Assembly: GCF_016758195.1 (NCBI RefSeq)
Contig: NZ_QYAC01000003.1
Coordinates: 310,001 to 374,000, forward strand
Source of the DNA: Leucobacter chromiireducens subsp. solipictus
Lineage (GTDB): Bacteria; Actinomycetota; Actinomycetes; Actinomycetales; Microbacteriaceae
Direction of reading: 5' to 3'
DNA length: 64,000 nt
Of this stretch, positions 16,338 through 25,650 are shown piece by piece. The position numbers were made by a program, and so were the translations under genes. The notes below the pieces were generated by a model. That model was not told the DNA's origin. It was given only the letters and a program-made list of their open reading frames with translations, and ran no database searches. Every line of letters begins with the position of its first letter. The first letter of the stretch is position 1.

Positions 16338-17113
16338 ACGCCGCAGTCGAGGAGCGCCCCATGTTCGAAGCCATCGAAGTGCACAAGAAATTCGGCAAGG
16401 TCGAGGTGCTCAAGGGGATCTCGCTCGAGGTCGAACGGGGGAAAGTGGCGTGCCTGCTCGGACCCTCCGGATCGGGAAAGAGCACCTTTCTGCGCTGCAT
16501 CAACCATCTCGAGAAGCTCGACGCGGGCGAAATGTGGGTCGACGGCGAACGGGTGGGGTACCGCCGCAGCGGATCGAAGCTGCACGAGCTGCGGAGCAGC
16601 GAAATCGCGAAGCGGCGCGCCAACATCGGGATGGTCTTCCAATCCTTCAACCTGTTCCCGCACCGCACCGCGCTACAGAACGTCACCGAGGGGCCGATCG
16701 TGGTCAAGGGGATGGCAAAAGCGAAGGCGGTCGAACTCGGGATGGAGCTGCTCGCAAAGGTGGGGTTGCGGGGCCGGGAAGGGCACTACCCGGGGCAGCT
16801 CTCCGGCGGGCAGCAGCAGCGCGTCGCGATCGCCCGCGCCCTCGCGATGGATCCGGCCCTGATGCTCTTCGACGAGCCCACCTCCGCGCTCGACCCCGAG
16901 CTCGTGGGCGAGGTGCTCGATGTGATGAAGGACCTCGCGAGCGGGGGCATGACCATGATCGTGGTGACCCATGAGATGGGTTTTGCGCGCGATGTCGCGG
17001 ATGTGGTCCACTTCATGGCAGACGGGTATCTGGTGGAGAGCGGGGACCCCCGAGAGGTCATGGTCGACCCGAAACACGAGCGCACGCGATCCTTCCTCGC
17101 GAAGGTGCTCTGA
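16334..17113 (+). CDS. Amino-acid ABC importer, ATPase (GlnQ/HisP type)
   Basis: This 259-residue ATPase has Walker [10 protein letters not shown] (residues 43-51), Q-loop [10 protein letters not shown], signature LSGGQQQR and Walker [14 protein letters not shown], followed by the switch histidine in VVTHEMGFA. The overall pattern is that of polar amino-acid importers. Its ATG overlaps the permease stop by 4 bp, so translation is coupled. The lyase gene follows 37 bp later in the same direction. Confidence 0.92.
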   Translation: MNAAVEERPMFEAIEVHKKFGKVEVLKGISLEVERGKVACLLGPSGSGKSTFLRCINHLEKLDAGEMWVDGERVGYRRSGSKLHELRSSEIAKRRANIGMVFQSFNLFPHRTALQNVTEGPIVVKGMAKAKAVELGMELLAKVGLRGREGHYPGQLSGGQQQRVAIARALAMDPALMLFDEPTSALDPELVGEVLDVMKDLASGGMTMIVVTHEMGFARDVADVVHFMADGYLVESGDPREVMVDPKHERTRSFLAKVL

Positions 17114-17150
17114 TCCGGCCGGGGAATCCCGCCACACGAAAGGACTGGAT

Positions 17151-18800
17151 GTGAACGCAATTGAACTCGGCGACAACACGCTGACGCTGGAGGACTTCCT
17201 CGCGGCAACCCGGGACCGGGTCCCGGCGCGCCCATCCGCGGCGGCGACGGCGCGGATGCAGGAGAGCGAGGCGTGGGTCTCCGCGATCTCGGACCGGATG
17301 CGCGCGGGCGAAACCGTGGAACCGATCTACAGCATCAACACGGGATTCGGATCGCTGGCCGGCAAGCAGGCCTTCGACAGCGTCGAGGACGCGGCCGAGC
17401 TCTCGCGCCGCCTGATCATTTCGAACGCGGGCGGGATCGGGCGCTACCTCGACGAGGAAGTGGTGCGCGGGGCCATGTTCATCCGCGCCGCGAGTCTGGC
17501 GCGCGGCCACTCGGCGTGCCGACCCGAGCTGCTGGACCGCCTGCTCGAGATGATGGACAAGGGCGTGCTGCCCGCCGTCCCGGAGTTCGGTTCGCTCGGC
17601 GCGAGCGGAGACCTGATCCCGCTCGCGCACCTCGCCATCGTGCTGACCCGCGCCGCGGGGGAAGACCGAGAGGAAGAATCCGGCGAGGCGCACCTCAACG
17701 GCGAGATCGTCTCGGGGATCGCCGCGATGCGGGACGCCGGGATCGAACGCATCGTGCTCGGCCCCAAGGAGGGCCTCGCCCTGCTGAACGGCACCTCCTT
17801 CTCGACCGCGCAGTCGGCGCTCGCGCTCGCCGACGTCGAGACCGCACTCGAGGCGGCCCAGATCACCGCGGCGATGTCGATCGAGGCGATGTGCGGATTC
17901 GGTGACGCATTCCTGCCGCAGCTGCACGAGGCGCGCGGGCACGCGGGACAGATCGCGGTCGCGGCCCGGATCCGGGAACTCCTCGCGGACAGCGAATTCA
18001 TCGACGGGTCCGAGCACCGCGATCCGGTGCGCCAGCCGCCGCAGGACGCCTACTCGCTGCGCTGCACCCCGCAGGTACTCGGCCCGGTGAAGGACACGCT
18101 GGCCTTCGCGCGCGGGATCATCGAGACGGAGATCAACGCGGCGACCGACAACCCGCTCGTGTTCCCGGAGCTCCCGGACACCCGCACCTTGAAGGCCGTC
18201 TCCGGCGGCAACTTTCACGCGCAGTACGTCGCGTTCGCGTCCGACTTCATCGCCATTGGCGCGACCGAGATCGCGAACATTGCGGAGCGGCGGCTGTTCC
18301 GTCTCACAGACGGTTCGCTCAATCGCGGGCTGCCCGAAATGCTGGTGGACAGCGAGAAGGTCGGGATGGATTGCGGGTACATGCTGCCGCAGTACCTCGC
18401 CGCGGCGCTCGTCTCGGACTGCAAGACCCTGGCGCATCCGGACAGCGTGGACTCCATCCCCACGAGCGCCAATCAGGAAGACCACGTGTCGATGGCGAAC
18501 AACGCGGGCCGGCACGCGCGCCAGGTCGCGTCGAACGTGCAGGCCGTGATCGGGATCGAGCTGCTGCTCGCCGCGCAGGCGCTTGAGCTGCGGCTGCAGC
18601 AGAGCGGGAAGCCGCGGGAGGCCCTCTCGACCGCGAGCCGCGCCGCGCTCGATCTGATCCGGTCGACGCCCACCTCCGACGGCGGCCACGTCGACTTCCT
18701 CACGCAGGATGTGGTCATGTACCCGCGTGTGCGCGCCGCGATCGAACTCGTGCGGACCGGCGCGCTGCAGCGCGCGGTCGCGGAGGCGGAAACCGCGTGA
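17151..18800 (+). CDS. HutH-like MIO ammonia-lyase with atypical substrate pocket
   Basis: This 549-residue aromatic amino-acid ammonia-lyase has the Ala151-Ser152-Gly153 triad (GSLGASGDLIPLAH) that makes the MIO cofactor. Catalytic Tyr60 (YSINTGFG), Asn214, Tyr301/Arg304 (QDAYSLRC) and Glu443 (SANQEDHVSM) match histidine ammonia-lyase. However, the residue matching the HAL substrate-site His (SHAAG in HutH) is Asn92 (IISNAGG). It is also about 40 residues longer than usual HutH, including an EDREEESGE insert near 171-179. No hutU, hutI or hutG is present. The GTG at 17151 follows GAAAGGACTG; the ATG two bases earlier is immediately out of frame. Substrate may be a modified histidine or another aromatic amino acid brought in by the adjacent importer. 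Confidence 0.85.
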   Translation: MNAIELGDNTLTLEDFLAATRDRVPARPSAAATARMQESEAWVSAISDRMRAGETVEPIYSINTGFGSLAGKQAFDSVEDAAELSRRLIISNAGGIGRYLDEEVVRGAMFIRAASLARGHSACRPELLDRLLEMMDKGVLPAVPEFGSLGASGDLIPLAHLAIVLTRAAGEDREEESGEAHLNGEIVSGIAAMRDAGIERIVLGPKEGLALLNGTSFSTAQSALALADVETALEAAQITAAMSIEAMCGFGDAFLPQLHEARGHAGQIAVAARIRELLADSEFIDGSEHRDPVRQPPQDAYSLRCTPQVLGPVKDTLAFARGIIETEINAATDNPLVFPELPDTRTLKAVSGGNFHAQYVAFASDFIAIGATEIANIAERRLFRLTDGSLNRGLPEMLVDSEKVGMDCGYMLPQYLAAALVSDCKTLAHPDSVDSIPTSANQEDHVSMANNAGRHARQVASNVQAVIGIELLLAAQALELRLQQSGKPREALSTASRAALDLIRSTPTSDGGHVDFLTQDVVMYPRVRAAIELVRTGALQRAVAEAETA

Positions 18801-18852
18801 TGCCGGACGCCGCGCGGTCACGCTCCGGCGGTGTTCGTGCGGCGACGTCTGC

Positions 18853-18885
18853 GCGGTGCCCCTGAACCTCGTTCGGGGGCACCGC
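18853..18885 (+). terminator. Stem-loop after the ammonia-lyase gene
   Basis: A perfect 10-bp stem (GCGGTGCCCC / GGGGCACCGC) closes a 13-nt loop that can pair further through GAA/TTC. It is between the lyase and the next, independently promoted gene. There is no long T-tract. Confidence 0.6.
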
Positions 18886-18914
18886 CCGGACGCTGCCCGG
18901 GATACCATCTGACC

Positions 18915-20489
18915 ATGGCACACACGGGGGAACGCGGCAGGGGACGTCTGGCGCGGCAGATGGCCGGGGCGGTGCTTGCCGCGGTGCTGGCGTGCGCCGG
19001 CTGCGCGACGGGCGCGGGAGCGGGCGGGAACGCCGCGGGTGCCGACACACGCGGCGACGCCGCCGCGGCCCAGGCCGCGGCGTTCCCCGAGGCGTACGCG
19101 CAGGAAGTGATGTGGCGGGATTGCACCGCCGATGACGGCCTGGACTCCGGCACGGCCGCGGCGCTGAACGACGCGGGCGTCGCACCGAAGACGATGCGCT
19201 GCGGCACCGTGATCGCGCCGTTCGATTGGGAGGACCCGGAGAACCCGGACCAGATCGAGCTCGCGATCGTGCACATCCCCGCGACGGGAACGCAACCGCT
19301 CGGCACCCTGTTCGGGAACCCGGGCGGGCCGGGGGAGCGCGGGGTCGACTTCATGATCGGCATGCCCCTGTCCCCGGGCTTCGGCGCCGTGATGGAGCGC
19401 TACGACCTCCTGGGGTTCGACCCCCGCGGGGTGGGGGACAGCACGCCGCTCGAGTGCGACGGTGCCGGATCTGAGCTCCCCGTCGTGCAGATGGCGGAGT
19501 GCATTGCGGGCAACCCCATCGCTCACACGATGGGCACCAGCCAGGTGGCGCGCGACATGGAGTTGCTGCGCAGCCTCATGGAGGCGGAACGACTCGACTA
19601 TCTGGGCTACTCCTACGGCACGATGCTCGGAGCGAGCTACGCCACGCTGTTCCCCGAGCGCGTGGGGCGGATGGTGCTCGACAGCGCGGAGAACGCGCAG
19701 TGGGCCAACCTGATTCACACCTTCGATCAGCAGCTCGCGATCGCGCGGGCGACCGTCGCGCTCGCCACGTCCTGCCGCACCGAGTACCGCGACGAGGTGG
19801 AGGTCTGCCCGTTCGTGGACGAGGACTCGCTGCTCACCGTGTTGGATCAGCTTGATGACGATCCGCTGGTGGCCGGCGACGGGACGCAGATTGACGGCGC
19901 AGCGCTGAGCTCGATCCTGACGAGCGCGCTCTACGCGAGCCACTTCGAGCGCGGGCGCGTGCTCGACCAGATCGCGCTCGCGCTGCTGGGGGATCAGGAC
20001 GCGGTCGACGACCTCGCCTCGCCCCTCACCGACGCCGAGGGCACGGTGGATCTCGCGATGACGATCATCTCCTGCCACTCGTTCCCGATCGAGCCGGATG
20101 TGCCTGGCCTGCTCGAGCACATCCGGAGCACCGGGGTGCCGCGCCTGCTGGGCGGGCCCAAGATCACGGACGACGTGCTCGCGCCGTTCGTGGACATCAC
20201 CTGCTACACCCTCCCGGAGAGTGGGCTCGACATTACCGACACGTTCAGCTTCGACGCGCCGGGCGCGGAACCGATCCTCGTGATCGGGATCACGGGCGAT
20301 CACGCGACCCCGTACCCCTACGCGCAGGAGCTCGTCCAGGAGCTCGGCAACGCCCGGCTGCTCACCCTGGACGGGCAGGGGCACGCAGCGTCGTACTCGG
20401 ATCGGTCACACTGCGTCGATACCGCGGTGACCCAGTACCTCCTCGACGGCACACTTCCCGCCGAGGGGAACGTCTGCACGGACGACTAG
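18915..20489 (+). CDS. Secreted S33-family alpha/beta hydrolase (tripeptidyl-aminopeptidase type)
   Basis: This 524-residue protein has a lipoprotein-like signal peptide (residues 12-30; lipidation could be at Cys27 or Cys30) and a hydrolase domain with oxyanion loop NPGGPG (135-140), nucleophile elbow GYSYGT (Ser233), an Asp near GITGDHATP and His in DGQGHAA. The C-terminal TAP-like extension after the cap has paired cysteines. Such proteins cut N-terminal tripeptides or small ester/amide substrates outside the cell. The ATG is preceded by TACCAT at 6 nt, fitting a leaderless transcript. Confidence 0.87.
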   Translation: MAHTGERGRGRLARQMAGAVLAAVLACAGCATGAGAGGNAAGADTRGDAAAAQAAAFPEAYAQEVMWRDCTADDGLDSGTAAALNDAGVAPKTMRCGTVIAPFDWEDPENPDQIELAIVHIPATGTQPLGTLFGNPGGPGERGVDFMIGMPLSPGFGAVMERYDLLGFDPRGVGDSTPLECDGAGSELPVVQMAECIAGNPIAHTMGTSQVARDMELLRSLMEAERLDYLGYSYGTMLGASYATLFPERVGRMVLDSAENAQWANLIHTFDQQLAIARATVALATSCRTEYRDEVEVCPFVDEDSLLTVLDQLDDDPLVAGDGTQIDGAALSSILTSALYASHFERGRVLDQIALALLGDQDAVDDLASPLTDAEGTVDLAMTIISCHSFPIEPDVPGLLEHIRSTGVPRLLGGPKITDDVLAPFVDITCYTLPESGLDITDTFSFDAPGAEPILVIGITGDHATPYPYAQELVQELGNARLLTLDGQGHAASYSDRSHCVDTAVTQYLLDGTLPAEGNVCTDD

Positions 20490-20507
20490 ACGTGCGACCC
20501 TAGAAAC

Positions 20508-20942
20508 ATGGATCTGCAGGTCACTCGGGAGCTCACCATTCCGGCAACGGAGCTGGTGTGGCGATTCTCGCGATCCTCGGGGCCCGGGGGTCAGCACGTG
20601 AACACGTCCGACAGTCGGGTCGAACTGCTCTGGGATGCGGCCCGCTCACGCGCGCTCGCCGCCGCGCTGAGCCCGGAGCGGCGTGATCGGGCGCTGCGCC
20701 GGCTGGCCCCGCACCTCATCGCCGGGGTGCTCACCGTGACCGCCTCGGAGCAGCGATCACAACTGCGCAACCGCGAACGCGCCCAGCACAAACTCGCGGA
20801 GCGGGTGGCCGCGGCGCTCGCGCCGGATCCGGCACCGCGCCGAGCCACCCGGCCCACACGCGGTTCACAGCGTCGCCACCTCGCCGCGAAGACCCAGCGT
20901 TCGGCGACGAAGCAATTGCGCCGGCGGCCCAGCGCCGAATAG
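20508..20942 (+). CDS. arfB: ArfB-like peptidyl-tRNA hydrolase (ribosome rescue)
   Basis: This 144-residue protein has the release-factor catalytic domain with GGQ at residues 27-29 (FSRSSGPGGQHVNT), then a very basic C-terminal tail (about 110-144: RRATRPTRGSQRRHL, KTQRSATKQLRRR) that in ArfB enters the empty mRNA channel. It frees stalled ribosomes by hydrolysing peptidyl-tRNA. It lacks the codon-recognition domains of RF1/RF2. The gene stands alone, 18 bp after the S33 hydrolase. Confidence 0.9.
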   Translation: MDLQVTRELTIPATELVWRFSRSSGPGGQHVNTSDSRVELLWDAARSRALAAALSPERRDRALRRLAPHLIAGVLTVTASEQRSQLRNRERAQHKLAERVAAALAPDPAPRRATRPTRGSQRRHLAAKTQRSATKQLRRRPSAE

Positions 20943-21007
20943 CTGCGCTCCCCGCCGCGGTCGCGAAGTCACAGCGGGTTCCGACACAACGCCGATACGC
21001 TGACGAC

Positions 21008-21796
21008 ATGAGCACCACCGCAGCTGACCTCGGCTCAGCGAACGACGAGAGCGACGAAGCGAACGACGAGATTACGATCTCCGCGAGCGCGCTGCGGACT
21101 CTCGGCGATCAGATGCAGCGTTTCCTGCTGGAGTACCGCTTCGCGATGCAGGAGGTGGAAACCAAGCTTGCGATCCTGCGCGAGGAATTCCTGCACATGC
21201 ACGAGTACAACCCGATCGAGCACGTGTCGAGCCGGGTGAAGTCGGTCGATAGCCTCGTGGCGAAGCTGGAACGGCGCGGGATCAGCAGCGAGTTCGAGGT
21301 CATCCGAGCCGAGATCCACGACATCGCCGGGGTGCGGGTCACCTGCGCGTTCATCCATGACGTGTACCGCTTGTTCGACCTGCTGACGCAGCAGGACGAC
21401 ATCACGGTGCTCGAGGTCGAGGACTTTATCGAGACGCCGAAGCCGAACGGCTACCAGAGCCTCCACACGATCCTGTCAATTCCCGTGTACCTCTCGACGG
21501 GGCGGGTCGACGTGCCCGTGGAGGTGCAGTTCCGCACGATCGCGATGGACTTCTGGGCGAGCCTCGAACACAAGATCTACTACAAGTACGCGCGCCAGGT
21601 GCCGGATACGCTGACCCGGGAACTCAAGCACGCCGCCGACACCGCGGCCGAACTCGACACCCGCATGGAGCGGTTGCACGCCCAATTGCACGGTGCGCCG
21701 GCACCGCACACGGGGCCCATCGGGATCCGCCACCTGGGGGCCAGCAAGGCGGAGCCCGCGACGCCCCACGCACGCCGAACGATCCACCGGGCGTAG
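21008..21796 (+). CDS. Small alarmone synthetase, RelQ/YjbM-like
   Basis: This 262-residue protein has a single RelA/SpoT synthetase domain with no HD hydrolase, TGS or ACT domain. Marks are PIEHVSSRVKSVDSLVAKL, IRAEIHDIAGVRVTC, ETPKPNGYQSLHTIL and VPVEVQFRTIAMDFWASLEHK. The enzyme makes (p)ppGpp or pGpp from ATP and GDP/GTP. An acidic 30-residue N-terminus and a variable C-terminal tail of about 40 residues flank the domain. TACGCT lies 6 nt before the ATG, suggesting a leaderless mRNA. Confidence 0.9.
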   Translation: MSTTAADLGSANDESDEANDEITISASALRTLGDQMQRFLLEYRFAMQEVETKLAILREEFLHMHEYNPIEHVSSRVKSVDSLVAKLERRGISSEFEVIRAEIHDIAGVRVTCAFIHDVYRLFDLLTQQDDITVLEVEDFIETPKPNGYQSLHTILSIPVYLSTGRVDVPVEVQFRTIAMDFWASLEHKIYYKYARQVPDTLTRELKHAADTAAELDTRMERLHAQLHGAPAPHTGPIGIRHLGASKAEPATPHARRTIHRA

Positions 21797-21829
21797 CCCG
21801 CGTCGCCCGGCGTGCGATACGGTCGAGTC

Positions 21830-22618
21830 GTGGAAAGCGAACACCTGCCAGGCGGATCGGGCGGCGTGTGGCGCGTCGTGGACGCGGACGGCGTGACCCG
21901 GGTGCATCGGCCCACCGGGCCCTGGACTCCCGCCGTGCACGAGCTGCTGGGCGTTCTCGCGGCCGCGGGCCTGGACGGCATCCCGGCGGTGCACGGGCTC
22001 GACGCCGAGGGGCGAGAGGTGCTGGAGTACCTTCCCGGGGACACGCTCGATCCGGAAACCGAGCAGGTCGCCGATACGGCGCTGGCGTCCGCGGCGGCCT
22101 GGCTGCGCCGATTCCACGACGCGGTGCGGGGCTTCCCCGCCGGGCCGCGCGAGTGGCGGCAGGGCGTGCAAGCCCTGGGTCCCGACGAGATCATTTGCCA
22201 CAACGATCCCGGGCTCTACAACTGGGTGGTGCGCCGGGGCGCATTCGTCGGCATGATCGACTGGGATCGGGCGGGCCCGGGCCGGCCGATCGAGGACCTC
22301 GCATTCCTCTGCTGGAGCGGCGTGCCGCTGCTCCGGGAGATTCCCCCCGCGGACGCGGCGCACCGGACCGCGCTCGCCGCGCGCGCCTACGGGGACGTCG
22401 CGCCGGAGTCCCTGCTTGACGCCGTCGAAGCCCGGATGGAGCTTATCGCTGCGCGGTGGCGGGCCGGGCTGGAACGGAACGACCCGGGCACGATCGCGCT
22501 GCGCGACGCGGGGATCATGGACCGGCATTTCGCCCGGGTATCCGGCTTCGCCGCCCGGCGCACACACATTCAGGACGCACTGCAGGCCCCATCATCGAAG
22601 CGAGGGAGCGACACATGA
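21830..22618 (+). CDS. APH-family phosphotransferase
   Basis: This 262-residue kinase-like protein has the Brenner motif HNDPGLYN and the DFG-equivalent MIDWDRAGPGRP of aminoglycoside/choline-type phosphotransferases, followed by the helical C-terminus with EDLAFLCWSGVPL. It phosphorylates a small molecule not identifiable here. The GTG at 21830 was preferred to the GTG at 21812 because TACGGT sits 6 nt before it, the spacing seen at other leaderless starts in this window, and the N-terminus VESEHLPGG suits the family. Its stop overlaps the homocysteine methyltransferase ATG by 4 bp. Confidence 0.82.
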   Translation: MESEHLPGGSGGVWRVVDADGVTRVHRPTGPWTPAVHELLGVLAAAGLDGIPAVHGLDAEGREVLEYLPGDTLDPETEQVADTALASAAAWLRRFHDAVRGFPAGPREWRQGVQALGPDEIICHNDPGLYNWVVRRGAFVGMIDWDRAGPGRPIEDLAFLCWSGVPLLREIPPADAAHRTALAARAYGDVAPESLLDAVEARMELIAARWRAGLERNDPGTIALRDAGIMDRHFARVSGFAARRTHIQDALQAPSSKRGSDT

Positions 22619-23541
22619 CCACCCCACTTGCGGACACCCCGGCCCCGGCCGTGACCATCGCCGACGGCGGCATCGAAACCGCACTGACCGACCGTTTGGG
22701 TCAGGAGCTGCCGGAGTTTGCGGCGTTCGTGCTCCTGGCGACGGCTGCGGGTCGGGACACCCTGCGCGCCTATTACGCGCCATTCATCGCGCTCGCGGCC
22801 GAACAGGGTCTCCCGCTCGCGCTCGACACACCGACCTGGCGGGCGAACCCCGACTGGGGTGCGCGGGTGGGCGCCGACGCCGCCGCCCTCGACCGTGCAA
22901 ACGCCGACGCGGTCGCGTTTCTCCGCGAGATTCTTGAGGAGGCCGGCGGTGAGGAACTCGCCGGGCGTGACACGCTCATCAACGGCTGCGTGGGCCCGCG
23001 ATTCGACGAGTATGTGGCCGGTGAACGCATGACCGAGGGGGAGGCCGAGCGCTACCACGCCCCGCAGATTGCGGCACTTGCGGAGGCGGGCGCGGATCGC
23101 GTGACGGCGGTCACCATGCTGGACGCGGCGGAAGCGATCGGGATCGTGCGCGCGGCTCAGGGCGCACGCATCCCCGTCGCGGTCTCCTTCGCGGTCGGGG
23201 CCGACGGCCTGCTCGGAGACGGCTCCACCGTCGCCGCCGCGATCGCCGAGACTGACGCCGCGACGAACGGCGCCGCGGTCGGCTTCCTGATCAACTGCGC
23301 GCACCCGAGCGAGGTGACGCGCGGCCTGATCCCCGACGCCGAGGCGACGGAGCTCGGCAGGATCATCGGCTTCCGCCTGAACGCCGCCGAACACGGCGAC
23401 GAGGGCCCGGGCGACGCCCCCGCGGCCTTTGCCGCGGGGGAGCTTGCCCTCCGCGAGCACGCCCCGAACGCGACCGTCTTCGGCGGGTGCTGCGGCACCG
23501 ATGTGCCGCACATTTCCGCCGTTGCGGCGGCGCTCCGATAA
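22615..23541 (+). CDS. Homocysteine S-methyltransferase family protein
   Basis: This 308-residue TIM-barrel enzyme transfers a methyl group from a donor such as S-methylmethionine or betaine to homocysteine. Zinc ligands are the Cys in FLINCAHP and the Cys pair in GGCCGT near the C-terminus. The N-terminal DGGIETAL and CVGPRFDEY segments are typical. The ATG overlaps the kinase gene stop (ATGA), with CGAGGGAG upstream. The coupling to an APH-like kinase is unexplained; a shared substrate such as a methylthio sugar is only a guess. Confidence 0.88.
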   Translation: MTTPLADTPAPAVTIADGGIETALTDRLGQELPEFAAFVLLATAAGRDTLRAYYAPFIALAAEQGLPLALDTPTWRANPDWGARVGADAAALDRANADAVAFLREILEEAGGEELAGRDTLINGCVGPRFDEYVAGERMTEGEAERYHAPQIAALAEAGADRVTAVTMLDAAEAIGIVRAAQGARIPVAVSFAVGADGLLGDGSTVAAAIAETDAATNGAAVGFLINCAHPSEVTRGLIPDAEATELGRIIGFRLNAAEHGDEGPGDAPAAFAAGELALREHAPNATVFGGCCGTDVPHISAVAAALR

Positions 23542-23608
23542 ACCTGGGGAAATCGTGTGTGGTGCCCGCGGGAGTGGGATCTGGCGCGGGAGTCGTTAGG
23601 GTGGGGGT

Positions 23609-24328
23609 GTGAATAAGGATCCCCTGGAGGAGCTGTTCGGCTCGTTCGACGAAACGCCCGAACCCGTTCCCGCCCGCGAGCGACTCGCGCACGAGCAGGC
23701 CGAGCGGGTGCGCACGGCGCAGCTCCCGGCCGAGCGTAGCGTGAGCCGCAGCACCTCGACTCTGCCCCGTGACGACTCGGCAACGGGCCGCGACCGGACC
23801 ACCTCGGCCAAGCCATGGATCATTGTGGGAATCGTCGCGGTGGTCGCGATTCTCGCCTCGATTGTCGTGCTCAACCTTGCGCGTGGCGGCGACGATCCCG
23901 CGCCGACGACCGCGCCGACGACGCAGGCACCCACGACGACGACGGCACCCACGACGACGCCGAGTCCCTCCGAGAAGCCGGAGACGGAGGAGCCCGATCC
24001 TGACGAGCCGCCCGTGGTCGATGTGGGGGACACCTACGCATTCCCGATCACGCAGTGGAACGTCACGTCGCAGTGGCCGGTGCGCCTCGGTGGTGCTACC
24101 TATGCGCTCTCCGGTCAGGACAACGCGGAACTGCGGCTCTCGGGCGACCTGTTCAACTCCTTCCCCGAGGCCTGCGCGGCGATGCGCACCCAGTGGGGCG
24201 CGAACCGCCAGCCGGACGGCACCTTTGAGGTTGCGAAGCCGGCAAGCGCCTGCTCCGCGGCACCGGAACTCTACGACGAGGTGTGGGGCCTGCTGAACGC
24301 CTGGGTCGGCACCATGAAGGCGGGCTAA
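23609..24328 (+). CDS. Single-pass membrane protein with Thr/Pro-rich linker
   Basis: This 239-residue protein has a charged cytoplasmic N-terminus (1-68), one membrane helix (about 69-90, WIIVGIVAVVAILASIVVLN), an extracytoplasmic low-complexity Thr/Pro linker (about 97-130) and a globular C-terminus with Cys residues in EACAAMRTQW and SACSAA. I do not recognise the C-terminal domain. The start is a GTG with TAGGGT 6 nt before it, consistent with a leaderless transcript. The architecture suits a surface or envelope-associated function. Confidence 0.75.
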   Translation: MNKDPLEELFGSFDETPEPVPARERLAHEQAERVRTAQLPAERSVSRSTSTLPRDDSATGRDRTTSAKPWIIVGIVAVVAILASIVVLNLARGGDDPAPTTAPTTQAPTTTTAPTTTPSPSEKPETEEPDPDEPPVVDVGDTYAFPITQWNVTSQWPVRLGGATYALSGQDNAELRLSGDLFNSFPEACAAMRTQWGANRQPDGTFEVAKPASACSAAPELYDEVWGLLNAWVGTMKAG

Positions 24329-24387
24329 CCGCCCGCCGCTCGCCGGCGGCGGCTCGCGCTGGGCCGCGCCGCGCCCGGTGCCCCGGC

Positions 24388-24414
24388 CCGCCGGCCCCGC
24401 CGGCCCCGCCGGCC
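24388..24414. repeat. Three tandem 9-bp GC repeats
   Basis: CCGCCGGCC occurs three times head-to-tail within a very GC-rich stretch (about 24329-24465) that starts at the stop codon of the preceding gene. No coding sequence was found between 24329 and 24596. Confidence 0.8.
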
Positions 24415-24596
24415 GCGGCTCGCCGGCTCCGCCCGCCCCGGGCCGTGCCGTGCCCGCCGAAACCGAGGCAATTTATCTAGAGGGACGCGTTTTTGCCGGA
24501 ATTTGACTCGGGCAGGATAAAACGGCTCGGGGAGGGTGAGCGGCGGATGCCGGGTGCGCAGCCGGAGGGGGCGCGCGGTGGGTGCCGGGCGCGCGG

Positions 24597-25394
24597 CTAG
24601 CTTGCGGGGGCACCGAAGAGCGCGGGCCAGAGCGCGAGCGCGATCGGGAAGCCCGCGAAACTCACAATATCGAGGACCCAGTGCGCCACGATGAGCGGGA
24701 GCACCCGGCCGAAGCGATGGTAGGCCCAGCCAAACACCAGCCCCATCACCACGTTGCCGATGAATCCGCCAAAGCCCTGGTACAGGTGGTAGCTGCCGCG
24801 CAGCAGCGCGCTCGTCACGATAACGGCGAGCGGGCCCACGCCCAAGCGGCGCAGCCGATCGAAGAGATACGCGACCACAATGAGTTCCTCGCCGAGCGCG
24901 GCGCGCAGCGCCTGCAAGACGAGCACCGGCACCGTCCACCAGTACGTGTCCAGGGCGGTCGGGATCACGGTGAGGTTGATCCCGATCGCCTTTGAGACGA
25001 GGTAGAACGCGATCCCGGGGATCCCGATCAGCGCGGCGAGGCCGAAGCCCCATCCGGTTTCGCCGAGCCACCATCGGCGCGATGCCCCGGTGTGCACCGG
25101 GGCCCCGAACCCGAGCCGGCCGAGGTGCGGGGGAGCGGACCGCCACAGCAGGAACGCTACGAGGGCGACGGGCGCGAGCCCAAAGCTGAAGGACAGCAAC
25201 TGGTACACCAGGTCGAACGCCGGCCGCTCGGAGAGCGCCCGGTTGATCGTGGTGACCTGCTCCGACAGCGCGGCATCGCGCGTCAGGCTCTCCACGATCG
25301 AGACGATGGCGTACACGCCCGAGGCACCGTACGAAAGGGCGAGCACGATGCCGATCTCCCAGCGCAGACGGGTCCGGGACGCAGACTGATTCAT
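24597..25394 (-). CDS. CPBP-family intramembrane protease-like protein
   Basis: This 265-residue protein has about 7-8 membrane helices and a CPBP (Abi/CAAX-like) domain. The Glu pair is in RAALGEELIVVAYL and the second motif in LLRGSYHLYQGFGG, with His in VAHWVLDIVSF. The Arg usually found in EExxxR is not at its standard spacing, a form common in actinobacterial members, so activity should not be assumed. The ATG at 25394 was chosen over a further upstream start since the first helix begins about ten residues later. It is divergent from the oligopeptide-binding protein gene. Confidence 0.82.
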   Translation of the reverse strand: MNQSASRTRLRWEIGIVLALSYGASGVYAIVSIVESLTRDAALSEQVTTINRALSERPAFDLVYQLLSFSFGLAPVALVAFLLWRSAPPHLGRLGFGAPVHTGASRRWWLGETGWGFGLAALIGIPGIAFYLVSKAIGINLTVIPTALDTYWWTVPVLVLQALRAALGEELIVVAYLFDRLRRLGVGPLAVIVTSALLRGSYHLYQGFGGFIGNVVMGLVFGWAYHRFGRVLPLIVAHWVLDIVSFAGFPIALALWPALFGAPAS

Positions 25395-25650
25395 CGCACC
25401 AGCGTACCGCTGGTGCGGGGCAGGAAAGCTGGTGCGGCATGGGTGATCTCGACAAATCACGGCCCGCCGACCCGCGCGGCTATTGCCGAGATCTACAGTT
25501 CTGGGTCACGAAGCAGTTACAGCCCCGCGATTGTCAGATGTGGTCTTGCCGGATCGGTAGGCTTAGCACGTAATCATCCAGTCCCGTGGGGGGATGGGGC
25601 CGCCTTGTCGTGTCCCGGCCACCTCACGGACATGCTCAAGGAGGACACTA

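Noticed and set aside
17058-20384. 1108-codon minus-strand frame opposite the lyase and hydrolase genes
   Set aside because: It spans two well-supported genes and an intergenic terminator; composition is His/Arg/Val low complexity, as expected from antisense of GC3-rich DNA.
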